From the NCBI GenBank assembly GCA_030706635.1, contig JAUZOD010000008.1:43670-107669 (forward strand): a stretch of 64,000 nucleotides of DNA, read 5' to 3'. Of this stretch, positions 17,185 to 25,443 are shown piece by piece. Each line of letters starts with the position of its first letter. Within the stretch, counting starts at the first letter, position 1. Below the pieces are notes generated by a model. It searched no databases and had not been told where the DNA came from. It saw only the letters and a program-made list of their open reading frames with translations. The translations under genes were made by a program, and so were the position numbers. Source of the stretch: Bacteroidota bacterium. GTDB taxonomy: Bacteria > Bacteroidota > Bacteroidia > Chitinophagales > Chitinophagaceae.

Positions 17185-19422
17185 TCAGCCGTTTTCCGTG
17201 TCAAACCGGTCAACTGAATGTATTCCACTGAGTTGTTTCAGCCGCCGGACGGCATCGTCCAGTTCTTCCTTATCGTGAACGTAAACTTTGATACTGCCTT
17301 CAAACAATCCTTCTTTGGCTTCTACGGTGAGCGCATTGATGTTGATTCTCAGCTCTCCGGAGATCAGATTGGTAATCTTATTGATCACGCCGACATCGTC
17401 TATCCCCACGATGCGGATACCGGTGAGGAAAGAAATCTCTTTATTCTTGGCCCATTTGGTTTTTACCACCCGGTGGCCATAACTGGAGAGCAGCCTCGTC
17501 GCATTCGGACAATTGGTTCGATGGATCGTCAATCCCTTTCCGGTGGTCACAAATCCGAATACATCGTCACCGGGGATAGGCTTACAGCAATTCGCAAGCG
17601 TATAAACGATCTTATCGCTGCTTTCCCCGAAAATAATCAGCTCGGTATCTTTTCTTTGAGCAGGCGATAAATTGGATTCTGGCCTGGATTCAACCAGGGG
17701 CTTCACCGGTTTCGGTGGCTCCAGCCGGTCTCCCAAAAGCTGAAATTCCTTCAGTTCCTTCAGGTCAATATTTTTAACAGCTGCCTGATAATAAAGATCA
17801 AGTGATGAGCTGAGTTTATAAAAGGTCATCAACGCATCTATATTATGCTGATTGTATGCAGCCCCAAAGTTTTCCAGCTTTTTTTGTATGATGTATTTGC
17901 CTTCATCCGCGATCTTTCGCTTCTCGTCTTTCAGGGAATCCTTTATTTTGCTTTTCGCTTTGGCCGTTACTGCAAAGTTGAGCCAGTCTTCCGTGGGATG
18001 CTGTTTGCTGGAGGTTATAATTTCCACCTGGTCGCCGCTTCTCAGCTTATGACTGATGGGCACCAGTTTATGATTTACTTTGGCGCCGATGCACTGCTCT
18101 CCAATGGCGCTGTGGATGGAAAAAGCAAAATCCAGGGCCGTGGACCCGATAGGCATCATTTTCACATCCCCTTTCGGTGTATAAACGTAAATTTCCTCAG
18201 CGAGAAAACTCATTTTGAAATCCTGAAGAAAGTTGATGGAGTCATTGTCTTCCATGTTCAATACTTCCCGGATCTGTTGGAACCATTTGTCAAACCGGCT
18301 TTCATCACTTGCCCCTTCTTTGTATTTCCAATGGGCGGCAAGTCCTTTTTCTGCGATCTCATTCATGCGTTTGGAACGGATCTGGATCTCCACCCATTTA
18401 CCCTGCGGGCCCATGACGGTGGTGTGGAGGGCTTCATATCCGTTGGACTTGGGATTACTGAGCCAGTCCCGCAGTCTTTCCGGTGAAGGCGAATACTCAT
18501 CCGTGATCATGGAATATACTTTCCAGCAATCCGCTTTTTCCTGCTCAGGCGGGGAATTAATAATGATGCGGATGGCAAACAGGTCGTAAACTTCTTCGAA
18601 ACTGACCCCCTTCTTGCGCATTTTGGTCCAGATAGAATGAATGCTTTTTGGACGGCCGTGAATTTCAAAATCAAAATCAGCCCGTTCCATATTTTCACGA
18701 AGGGGTTTGATAAACTCATTGATATACCTTGACCGTTCGCGCTTGGTTTCCGCCAGTTTGCGCGCGATCTCCCTGTACTCTTCCGGCTCCAGGTATTTCA
18801 TGGCAAGGTCCTCCAGCTCGGTCTTGATATTATAAAGACCCATGCGATGCGCCAGGGGAGCAAACACATAAACCGTTTCCGAAGAAACCTTGAGCTGCTT
18901 GTCCCGCTTCATACTGTCCAGCGTACGCATATTATGCAGCCGGTCTGCCAGTTTAATCAGGATCACCCGGGGATCGTCCGTAAGCGTAAGCAGGATTTTT
19001 TTGAAATTTTCTGCCTGTTGGGAACCGTTCACGTCTATCACATTGGATATCTTGGTCAGGCCGTCCACAATCCGGGCGATCTCACTGCCAAAATCGCGTT
19101 CGATGTCATCCAGGCTGATGTCGGTATCTTCCACCACGTCGTGAAGCAGGGCACAGATGGTGGATCTGACGCCAAGACCGATTTCTTCCACACAGATCCG
19201 GCTAACGGCCAGCGGATGAAGAATATACGGTTCTCCGCTTTTGCGGCGCATGGTCTTGTGTGCCTCTGCAGCAAGCTCAAAAGCGTCCCGGACATGCTCT
19301 TTATCCCCAGCTTTCAATTTCGGTTTCAATGAGCGCAAAAGGGCCCGGTATTCTCTTAAAATCAATCTTTTTTCCTGTTCTTCCGTCAGATTATATTTCG
19401 GAAGGGCCGCGACAGTCTCCAT
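17185..19422 (-). CDS. Bifunctional (p)ppGpp synthetase/hydrolase, RelA/SpoT long form
   Basis: Makes and degrades the stringent-response alarmone (p)ppGpp. All long-form domains are visible in 745 aa: the HD hydrolase with HD and ED residues intact (ALLHDVVEDTDISLDD, about 90), the synthetase domain (GRPKSIHSIWTKMRKKG; YDLFAIRII; SNGYEALHTTV), TGS (EEIYVYTPKGDVKMM), the Cys-containing region (TLANCCKPIPGDDVFGF) and a C-terminal ACT domain (GIRIVGIDDVGVINKI). Both active sites look intact, so a dual-function Rel is likely. ATG start. Repeat A1 lies 45 bp upstream of the start. Confidence 0.96.
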   Translation of the reverse strand: METVAALPKYNLTEEQEKRLILREYRALLRSLKPKLKAGDKEHVRDAFELAAEAHKTMRRKSGEPYILHPLAVSRICVEEIGLGVRSTICALLHDVVEDTDISLDDIERDFGSEIARIVDGLTKISNVIDVNGSQQAENFKKILLTLTDDPRVILIKLADRLHNMRTLDSMKRDKQLKVSSETVYVFAPLAHRMGLYNIKTELEDLAMKYLEPEEYREIARKLAETKRERSRYINEFIKPLRENMERADFDFEIHGRPKSIHSIWTKMRKKGVSFEEVYDLFAIRIIINSPPEQEKADCWKVYSMITDEYSPSPERLRDWLSNPKSNGYEALHTTVMGPQGKWVEIQIRSKRMNEIAEKGLAAHWKYKEGASDESRFDKWFQQIREVLNMEDNDSINFLQDFKMSFLAEEIYVYTPKGDVKMMPIGSTALDFAFSIHSAIGEQCIGAKVNHKLVPISHKLRSGDQVEIITSSKQHPTEDWLNFAVTAKAKSKIKDSLKDEKRKIADEGKYIIQKKLENFGAAYNQHNIDALMTFYKLSSSLDLYYQAAVKNIDLKELKEFQLLGDRLEPPKPVKPLVESRPESNLSPAQRKDTELIIFGESSDKIVYTLANCCKPIPGDDVFGFVTTGKGLTIHRTNCPNATRLLSSYGHRVVKTKWAKNKEISFLTGIRIVGIDDVGVINKITNLISGELRININALTVEAKEGLFEGSIKVYVHDKEELDDAVRRLKQLSGIHSVDRFDTENG

Positions 19423-19466
19423 TATTACGAATTTACGAAAATTACGGTACTTTTGCCGCCTTCGGG

Positions 19467-19574
19467 AGTTGACAGTTGACAGTTGACAGTTGACAGTTGA
19501 CGGATGACGGATGACCGATCTCAGGCTCGAATCCGCAATTAAAGTCGGTCAACCGTCATCCGTCAACCGTCAAC
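19467..19574. repeat. Family A palindromic element A1
   Basis: The left arm starts with tandem GTTGACA modules, then GGATGACGGATGACCGA. The right arm TCGGTCAACCGTCATCCGTC is its reverse complement. About 28 of 30 positions pair. The loop carries the conserved core (19521-19544, TCAGGCTCGAATCCGCAATT). It lies between the divergent relA/spoT and tRNA-Leu, one of two elements not at a gene 3' end. Confidence 0.85.
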
Positions 19575-19606
19575 CTGAAATTCAAGCTCTTATTCCCTCA
19601 GGCAAA

Positions 19607-19688
19607 GCGGGTGTGGCGAAATTGGCAGACGTATCAGACTTAGGATCTGACGCCGCGAGGCATGTGGGTTCGAGTCCCTCCACCCGCA
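19607..19688 (+). tRNA. tRNA-Leu (anticodon TAG)
   Basis: Acceptor stem GCGGGTG (19607-19613) pairs with CACCCGC (19681-19687), with discriminator A. The anticodon stem TCAGA/TCTGA flanks loop CTTAGGA, giving anticodon TAG (19641-19643), which reads CUN leucine codons. A long variable arm (class II) and a TTCGAGT T-loop are present; the T-stem has one T-T mismatch. CCA is not encoded. Confidence 0.97.
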
Positions 19689-19701
19689 CTTTCAAAAGAG
19701 A

Positions 19702-19734
19702 GGCCGTCCCAAATTAGTTGTGGCGGCCTTTTTT
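19702..19734 (+). terminator. Terminator of tRNA-Leu
   Basis: GGCCGTC pairs with GGCGGCC (7 bp, one G-T pair) followed by T6 and a second T-run. It begins 14 nt after the tRNA. Confidence 0.85.
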
Positions 19735-19785
19735 GTTTTGGTAGTCATGGTGGTTACCACAATTCACTGCAATTGACCCTATTCC

Positions 19786-20083
19786 ATGCAGCAAAATAGT
19801 CACAGTTTTCCCTGGTCAATTATGAAAATTCCCATACTTCTTTATCCCAATCCAGTTACAGCAACGATTTTTGCGCAGTTGCCTTCAACTGAAACCAGAT
19901 TTACGATACTGGTCGTGAATATCAATGGGAGAACCATCCGGACGTATAATGGTATTATCGGCGGCCATATTGTTCGCCTCGATGTTTCTTCATTTGACCG
20001 TGGTCATTATATCTTATATAGTTGAAGTAAACAACGCAACAAGCAAGGCTTTGATTGCAAAATTTAAAATGCAAAAACTATAA
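19786..20083 (+). pseudogene. Frameshifted orphan T9SS C-terminal sorting domain
   Basis: The ORF contains only a sorting-domain fold: LLYPNPVTATIFAQLPS, then FTILVVNINGRTIRTYNG and LDVSSFDRGHYILY. It stops at TGA (20023-20025). One extra base at about 20020 explains this: the next frame continues as VEVNNATSKALIAKFKMQKL to TAA at 20083, exactly the expected last two strands of the domain. No passenger protein precedes it (in-frame TGA at 19774). It is most likely the remnant of a larger secreted protein, truncated at the 5' end and frameshifted, or a sequencing error in a very short gene. Confidence 0.7.
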
Positions 20084-20266
20084 AAGCAGCAGCCAGGCCG
20101 TATAAAAGATCGGGCAGGGCGCCTAAAATTTTAGCCTCAGCTGGTTGGAAACGAAATAATAGACGGAGCGGCCGTTAATGTAAAAGAATAACCGGGACAG
20201 ATACATTACATATCCATCCCGGTCAGGGGGCATCCGGAGATGCCAAAAGCTTTATTCAGACTAAGC

Positions 20267-20566
20267 TTATTTGCTGACTTTGTCAACTTCTATCGCATCG
20301 CCGGTCATGGTGCCTGAAATCGTTACTTTCTGACCCAGATACTTAGAAACTTTTTTGGGATCAGTGATGGAATAGACTTTACCGTCTACGACAAACACAG
20401 CCACAGAACCTTCTTTGATGCATTTCTTGGCGCAGGCTACATGTCCTTCCTTGGCGCCATCCGCTCCGCAATGGGAATCACTGATGTATCCGGTCCAGGT
20501 GCCTTTATCAGCAGCAAAAACAGCGACAGAAAAAAACAATACAATCGGCAATAAAAACTTTTTCAT
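20267..20566 (-). CDS. Small secreted protein with OB-like core
   Basis: Function unknown. A 99-aa precursor with a clear signal peptide (LLPIVLFFSVAVFAADK). The mature part contains GTWTGYISDSHCGADG and HVACAKKCIKEGS, then a small beta-rich region ending in VTISGTMTGDAIEVDKV. Three cysteines and a histidine near the N-terminus could bind metal or form disulfides. Similar short 'WTGYISDSxCG' proteins occur in Bacteroidota and Acidobacteriota, without known function. A TAAATTTG -7-like box lies only 5 nt upstream of the ATG, so the mRNA may be nearly leaderless. A hairpin with a 19-nt loop (ACCGGGA/TCCCGGT, 20191-20223) lies beyond the stop. Confidence 0.75.
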   Translation of the reverse strand: MKKFLLPIVLFFSVAVFAADKGTWTGYISDSHCGADGAKEGHVACAKKCIKEGSVAVFVVDGKVYSITDPKKVSKYLGQKVTISGTMTGDAIEVDKVSK

Positions 20567-20768
20567 ATCGGCAAATTTAAATGTTGAATAATTTTATTTA
20601 ATAAATCCAAATTACGGATTATTCCAGATATGACCAATTCACTTTTTCTGCATAAACCCCGGTCGCTCGCTTTTCTCTTTGTTCGCCGGCTGTCCACTCC
20701 CTGATTCGGGTAAATTTAACAGATGTTCTGTCAAGGGCAGTTTTCTCTTTTTTATTCCTGGATTTTCT

Positions 20769-20821
20769 TAATTTTGCAGCCCGTTTCGAGCCGGTGGCGC
20801 TGCCTTTCCGGAGGAACGGGC
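20769..20821 (+). promoter_or_regulatory. tig promoter -7 box and leader hairpin
   Basis: TAATTTTG (20769-20776) matches the Bacteroidota -7 box; the -33 box is degenerate. Immediately downstream, GCCCGTT (20779-20785) pairs with AACGGGC (20815-20821) around a GC-rich interior. The mRNA would therefore start at or in a stem-loop that ends 16 nt before the tig ATG. Confidence 0.5.
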
Positions 20822-20837
20822 ATAAAAAAATTACTAT

Positions 20838-22286
20838 ATGGGTACCGTTACGAGAGAACATATCGGTCTGTTAAACGATAAGATTACCGTTAAGATCGAG
20901 AAAAGCGACTATCTCCCCTCTTTTGAAAAAGCCCTGAAAGAATATGGCAAAAAAGCTAATATCCCAGGGTTCCGGAAGGGTATGGTGCCCACCAGCCTGA
21001 TCAAAAAAATGTATGGCAGTTCTGTTTTCACGGATGAGGTATTGAAAAGTGTGGAGAAAAAACTCACCGATTACATGAGCACCGAGCAACTGGATATTTT
21101 CGCGCAGCCGCTTCCATTGCCGGAGAACGATGCCCGGCAGATCAATATGGGCCAGCCGGATGATTACTCCTTTGCTTTTGAAGTCGGGCTGAAACCCGCA
21201 TTCCAATTACCTGATCTGGCTTCGCTTACGCCAACCCGCTACCAAATCCTGGTAACAGACGAAATGCTGAATAACGAGATTGACCGGCTTCAGGTAAAGA
21301 ACGGAACCATGACCGAACCTGAATCGGTGAGCAGCGACGAGAATGTGTTGAATCTGACTTTCCAGGAAACAGATTCCGAAGGCAATGCGGTAGAAGGATC
21401 TCAGCCAAAGGAGAATTCTTTACTGGTCAAATACTTTTCGGAATCTTTCAGGCCACAACTTCTGGGTAAAAAGAAAACAGACGAAATCGTAGTTCAACCA
21501 GCCAAAGTTTTTGATGACAAGGAAAGAGCCTGGGTACTCCAGGATCTCGGCCTGGATAAGGAAAGCAATACGGACGCCGATAAATATTTCAAACTCACCA
21601 TCACCAAAGTGGGCCTGGTTGAAAAAGCGGCCCTGGACGAGACTTTCTTTAAAAAAATATTCCCTTCCAAAGAAATTAATACAGCCGAAGATTTTCGTGA
21701 TGCGGTGAAGGAAGATATGGCGTCCCAATGGAAAGTACAAACCAGCAGTCAATTACACCACACGCTGTACCATGAATTGCTTGATAAAACCCAGGTGGAA
21801 TTCCCGGAATCCTTCCTGAAACGCTGGCTGCTTAACGGTGGCGATAAACCGAAAACAGCGGAAGAAGTGGAGCACGAGTTCCCTGCCTTCGTAAACGCCC
21901 TGAAATGGAGCCTGATCACGGAAAAAATCAATGCCGACAATGTCTTTGAAGTGGGCGTGGAGGACGTGCGCGGCGCTGCCCGTCAGCAGCTTTTCTCTTA
22001 CCTGGGCGGACTTCCCCAGGGAGGTGATCAGCCCTGGGTGGAAGATTATGTAAATAAAATGATGCAGGATCGGCGGTTTGTGGATGAAACCTATCAACGC
22101 CTCAAAACGGATAAAATGCTGGTTTGGCTGGAATCCCAGGTAAAACCGGTGGATCAGGAGATTTCTGCCGAAGACTTCAATAAGCTTCAGCAGGAACACC
22201 AGCATCTGCATGCCGAAGAACACGTCCACGAAGAACACGGAGAAGGACATGAACACGGAGAGCATGAACACCAGCATCATGACTGA
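20838..22286 (+). CDS. tig: Trigger factor with His-rich C-terminal tail
   Basis: Ribosome-associated chaperone at the polypeptide exit tunnel. The N-terminal ribosome-binding domain has the signature IPGFRKGMVPTSLIKKMYG. The middle domain (about 150-260) replaces a clear FKBP signature with a divergent sequence, as is common in Bacteroidota, and the helical C-terminal domain follows. The last 30 residues are His/Glu-rich (HEEHGEGHEHGEHEHQHHD), 11 His in those 19 residues, resembling metal-binding tails of SlyD-type chaperones. ATG start. It heads the tig-clpP-clpP-clpX cluster but has its own terminator. Confidence 0.93.
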   Translation: MGTVTREHIGLLNDKITVKIEKSDYLPSFEKALKEYGKKANIPGFRKGMVPTSLIKKMYGSSVFTDEVLKSVEKKLTDYMSTEQLDIFAQPLPLPENDARQINMGQPDDYSFAFEVGLKPAFQLPDLASLTPTRYQILVTDEMLNNEIDRLQVKNGTMTEPESVSSDENVLNLTFQETDSEGNAVEGSQPKENSLLVKYFSESFRPQLLGKKKTDEIVVQPAKVFDDKERAWVLQDLGLDKESNTDADKYFKLTITKVGLVEKAALDETFFKKIFPSKEINTAEDFRDAVKEDMASQWKVQTSSQLHHTLYHELLDKTQVEFPESFLKRWLLNGGDKPKTAEEVEHEFPAFVNALKWSLITEKINADNVFEVGVEDVRGAARQQLFSYLGGLPQGGDQPWVEDYVNKMMQDRRFVDETYQRLKTDKMLVWLESQVKPVDQEISAEDFNKLQQEHQHLHAEEHVHEEHGEGHEHGEHEHQHHD

Positions 22287-22296
22287 TAAAATCCTT

Positions 22297-22324
22297 AAAA
22301 ATCCTGCAGATAAGCAGGATTTTT
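22297..22324 (+). terminator. Intrinsic terminator of tig
   Basis: Perfect 11-bp stem AAAAATCCTGC/GCAGGATTTTT with a 6-nt loop, 10 bp after the tig stop. It separates tig from the clp genes transcriptionally. Confidence 0.9.
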
Positions 22325-22436
22325 AATTACTCCTGCAACTCTGTCAGTTTTTTGGAAGTTTAGAAGTTTGGACGGAGATTTGAACGGTAAACCCCTGTTA
22401 CTGCCAATCCATCCTCAAGAAAAAATTAAATTTATT

Positions 22437-23132
22437 ATGCATTTAGGATCCGAGTTTGAAAAATATGCCGTAAAACACCTAGGCATTTCAAGTAATACAC
22501 TGGACAGTTACGGGAAACACCAGGTGACCGGTCTAACACCCAATATCATCGAAGAACGCCCCATGAATGTTGCGGTGATGGATGTTTACAGTCGTCTGAT
22601 GATGGACAGGATCATTTTCCTGGGTTATCCGATCAACGATGAGGTAGCGAATATCGTAACGGCCCAGCTTCTTTTCCTGGACAGTACCGACCGCCATCGC
22701 GATATTCAGATGTACATCAACAGCCCCGGCGGAAGCGTGTATTCCGGATTGGGCGTTTACGACACCATGCAATATGTAACGCCAGACGTAGCCACCATCT
22801 GCATCGGTATGGCAGCTTCCATGGGCGCTACCCTGATGTGCGCCGGCACCAAGGGAAAAAGAACGGCCCTGAAACACAGCCGCGTAATGATGCATCAGCC
22901 CAGCGGCAGCATTGGCGGGCAGGCCAGCGATATAGAAATCACGGTAAATGAGATCCGCAAATTGAAGAAGGAGCTTTATGAGATTTACTCCGTTCACACG
23001 GGAAAGACGGTTAAACAGATAGAGAAGGATTCCGACCGCGACTACTGGCTTACCGCCATTGAAGCCAAGGAATATGGTCTGGTTGACGAGGTGCTGGTGA
23101 TCAATCCACGGAAAGAGAAAAAAGAAAATTAA
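22437..23132 (+). CDS. clpP: ATP-dependent Clp protease proteolytic subunit (copy 1)
   Basis: Serine protease subunit that forms the barrel used by ClpX. I choose the ATG at 22437 (MHLGSEFEKYAVKHLGI), which gives 231 aa and a normal propeptide. The ORF-track TTG at 22368 adds 23 unlikely residues. The catalytic triad is intact: Ser in GMAASMGATLM (about 128), His in MMHQPSG (about 153) and Asp in RDYWLTAIEAKEYGLVD (about 202). It lies 21 bp upstream of a second clpP, then clpX. Confidence 0.96.
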   Translation: MHLGSEFEKYAVKHLGISSNTLDSYGKHQVTGLTPNIIEERPMNVAVMDVYSRLMMDRIIFLGYPINDEVANIVTAQLLFLDSTDRHRDIQMYINSPGGSVYSGLGVYDTMQYVTPDVATICIGMAASMGATLMCAGTKGKRTALKHSRVMMHQPSGSIGGQASDIEITVNEIRKLKKELYEIYSVHTGKTVKQIEKDSDRDYWLTAIEAKEYGLVDEVLVINPRKEKKEN

Positions 23133-23153
23133 ATCCATCTTAAAGAACAAACA

Positions 23154-23792
23154 ATGAAGTATTCTAATAAATATCCGGTTCAACCTCTTCGAATGGACGA
23201 TGAACCGGAAGAAGAAAAGGAAGAGAAACCGCAAACGGATCCCGGCATGCTGATGAAGAAGCTGGAGAAGTATTTCTTTGAAACCCGTACCGTTCAGCTC
23301 TGGGGCCCCGTAGACGATCGCTCTGCCAAAGACATCATCAATAAGTTCTTTTTACTCGATTCAGATAAACCGGGAACGGAAATCCGCTTCCTGATCAATA
23401 GCCCGGGTGGCATGGTCACCAGCGGTATGGCCATTTACGATGTGATGAAGATGCTGAAAAGCCCGGTCAGTACCGTATGCATCGGATTGGCTGCATCCAT
23501 GGGATCCATTCTGCTCAGCGGAGGCAACAAGGGGAGCAGATATATTTACCCGCACGGCGAAGTGATGATCCACCAACCCAGTTTGGGTGGTTATATCCAG
23601 GGCGTGAGTGTTGACCTGGAAATACAGGCCAAACAAACCAAAAGGGTAAAAGAGATAGCCGCCAGGATTCTGGCCGAAAACTGCGGTAAAAAATATGAGC
23701 AGATCATAAAAGATTTCGACCGTGATTACTGGATGGATGCCAAAGAATCCCTGGATTATGGGATTGTGGACCACATCAGCACCACTTTATAA
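23154..23792 (+). CDS. clpP: ATP-dependent Clp protease proteolytic subunit (copy 2)
   Basis: Paralogue of the preceding gene, 212 aa, with Ser in GLAASMGSILLSGG (about 115), His in VMIHQPSLGG (about 140) and Asp in FDRDYWMDAKESLDYGIVD (about 191), so it is probably catalytic. The N-terminus is different: an acidic stretch (DDEPEEEKEEKPQTDPG) replaces the usual propeptide, and the axial-loop region may differ. The two copies may form mixed ClpP1P2 barrels, as known in some other bacteria; here that is an inference. The 21-bp spacing implies co-transcription. Confidence 0.95.
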   Translation: MKYSNKYPVQPLRMDDEPEEEKEEKPQTDPGMLMKKLEKYFFETRTVQLWGPVDDRSAKDIINKFFLLDSDKPGTEIRFLINSPGGMVTSGMAIYDVMKMLKSPVSTVCIGLAASMGSILLSGGNKGSRYIYPHGEVMIHQPSLGGYIQGVSVDLEIQAKQTKRVKEIAARILAENCGKKYEQIIKDFDRDYWMDAKESLDYGIVDHISTTL

Positions 23793-23906
23793 TCAACCGG
23801 ATCACGGGACTGGGCCCTTTTCCGGAAACGGGACAGGCTCAGTTTTTGCCGATTTCATTGGGATTTGGCGTATAAGTTGATTAATTTTACCTTTTATTTA
23901 AAGTAA

Positions 23907-25142
23907 ATGGCAAAAAACTCACTTCATTGTTCCTTCTGTGGCCGCAGCCGCGACGAAGTCAAGATTCTGATTGCAGGTCAGGAAGGACATATCTGTGAAA
24001 ACTGCGTGGAACATGCCCAGGAGATCATTCAGCAGGAACTGATCGTGAGAGAGGATGCCACGCCGAATTCACAGTTCAAACTCACTGTTAAAAAACCGAT
24101 TGAGATCAAACGGTTTTTGGATGAATACGTGATCGGACAGGATGACGCAAAAAAAGTGCTGGCCGTAGCCGTTTACAATCATTATAAACGTCTCCAGCAG
24201 AAAGTTGCCGACAATGATGTGGAAATTGAAAAAAGCAATATTATTATGGTCGGCGAAACCGGAACGGGTAAAACCTTACTGGCAAAGACCATTGCCAAAT
24301 TGCTGAACGTTCCTTTTGCCATCGTGGATGCAACGGTATTTACTGAAGCCGGTTATGTGGGTGAGGATGTAGAGAGTATTCTGACCCGCCTGCTGCAGGT
24401 ATGTAATTATGACGTAGTCAGTGCAGAGCGGGGAATAGTATACATCGATGAAATTGACAAGATCGCCCGCAAAGGAGATAACCCTTCAATAACCCGCGAT
24501 GTGAGCGGTGAAGGTGTTCAGCAGGGTCTGCTTAAACTTCTGGAAGGAACTGATGTACTGGTACCTCCCCAGGGCGGCAGAAAGCATCCTGAGCAAAAAC
24601 TCATCAAGATCAACACACAGAATATTCTGTTCATCTGCGGCGGGGCTTTCGACGGCGTGGATAAGATCATCGCGAGAAGGATCAACACCAACTCCATTGG
24701 ATTTAATGTAAATAAAGAATTGCAGGATTTTACGAGGAAGAACCTGTTGCAGCACATCAATGCCCCGGATCTTAAATCATTCGGACTGATCCCGGAACTG
24801 CTTGGTCGTTTACCCGTAGTTACCCACCTGAATCCCCTGGATAGTGTTACGCTCCGGTCTATCCTGACCGAACCAAAAAACTCGTTGATCCGGCAATACA
24901 AGAGACTGTTTGAACTGGAAGGTATTCAGTTGAGCATTGACAACGACGTGCTGGAGTTTATGGTGGAAAAGGCAGTGGAATACAAACTCGGAGCACGCGG
25001 ACTTCGCAGTATCTGCGAAAGCATACTTACGGACGCCATGTTTGAACTGCCTTCTTCAAAGGAAAATAAATTCCATCTGGACCTGGAATATGCCCGGAAG
25101 AAATTTGACACCAGTAAGATGAGCTTGTTGAAAGTTGCGTGA
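23907..25142 (+). CDS. clpX: ClpX unfoldase, ATPase subunit of ClpXP
   Basis: AAA+ unfoldase that selects and threads substrates into ClpP. The 411-aa protein has the N-terminal C4 zinc finger (CSFCGRS...CENC, residues about 8-35), Walker [17 protein letters not shown], pore loop GYVGEDVES, Walker [12 protein letters not shown], sensor 1 and the ClpP-binding IGF-type loop region ([11 protein letters not shown]). ATG start. It follows the two clpP genes after 114 bp, so it may share their transcript or have its own promoter. Confidence 0.97.
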   Translation: MAKNSLHCSFCGRSRDEVKILIAGQEGHICENCVEHAQEIIQQELIVREDATPNSQFKLTVKKPIEIKRFLDEYVIGQDDAKKVLAVAVYNHYKRLQQKVADNDVEIEKSNIIMVGETGTGKTLLAKTIAKLLNVPFAIVDATVFTEAGYVGEDVESILTRLLQVCNYDVVSAERGIVYIDEIDKIARKGDNPSITRDVSGEGVQQGLLKLLEGTDVLVPPQGGRKHPEQKLIKINTQNILFICGGAFDGVDKIIARRINTNSIGFNVNKELQDFTRKNLLQHINAPDLKSFGLIPELLGRLPVVTHLNPLDSVTLRSILTEPKNSLIRQYKRLFELEGIQLSIDNDVLEFMVEKAVEYKLGARGLRSICESILTDAMFELPSSKENKFHLDLEYARKKFDTSKMSLLKVA

Positions 25143-25215
25143 CCGGGTCCACATAATCATAACCCTTCGATTCCAGAATCCCTCTTTTAAAAAAATTTTC
25201 ATACCATAAAAGCAT

Positions 25216-25389
25216 ATGAAAGAACTCATTGAAAAATTAAAGGCTGAGGGGCTGACGGAAGAGCAGGCCTTCAAGGCTGTGGAGATCATGAAGAATTTTG
25301 CCAAATCCAAATTCCCTTTGTTTGGAGGCGCTATTGACAAGTTGTTTGACAAATACAGCAAGCAGCAGGAAGAAGATTTTATGCCTTAA
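25216..25389 (+). CDS. 57-aa helical small protein downstream of clpX
   Basis: Too short for the supplied ORF track. It reads MKELIEKLKAEGLTEEQAFK with a second helix AVEIMKNFAKSKFPLFGGAI and an acidic end. Codon use and the amphipathic pattern look like a real gene. The 'LTEEQAxKAVEIMKxFAKSKFP' pattern with a Gly-Gly hinge resembles small helical proteins that are widespread in Bacteroidota, but I cannot name the family. It starts 73 bp after clpX and could be co-transcribed. No signal peptide. Confidence 0.7.
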   Translation: MKELIEKLKAEGLTEEQAFKAVEIMKNFAKSKFPLFGGAIDKLFDKYSKQQEEDFMP

Positions 25390-25443
25390 TGTTGCCGGAT
25401 AGGTAACTTACTTTTTTGGATGGGTTTTGAATGAAAAAAAATC

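Noticed and set aside
19467-19574. Tandem GTTGACA units taken as a CRISPR or simple satellite array
   Set aside because: No equal-length spacers, no cas genes, and the unit is part of an inverted repeat found at other loci.
22368-22436. TTG start and 23 extra residues for the first ClpP
   Set aside because: The ATG at 22437 matches the usual ClpP N-terminus and length.
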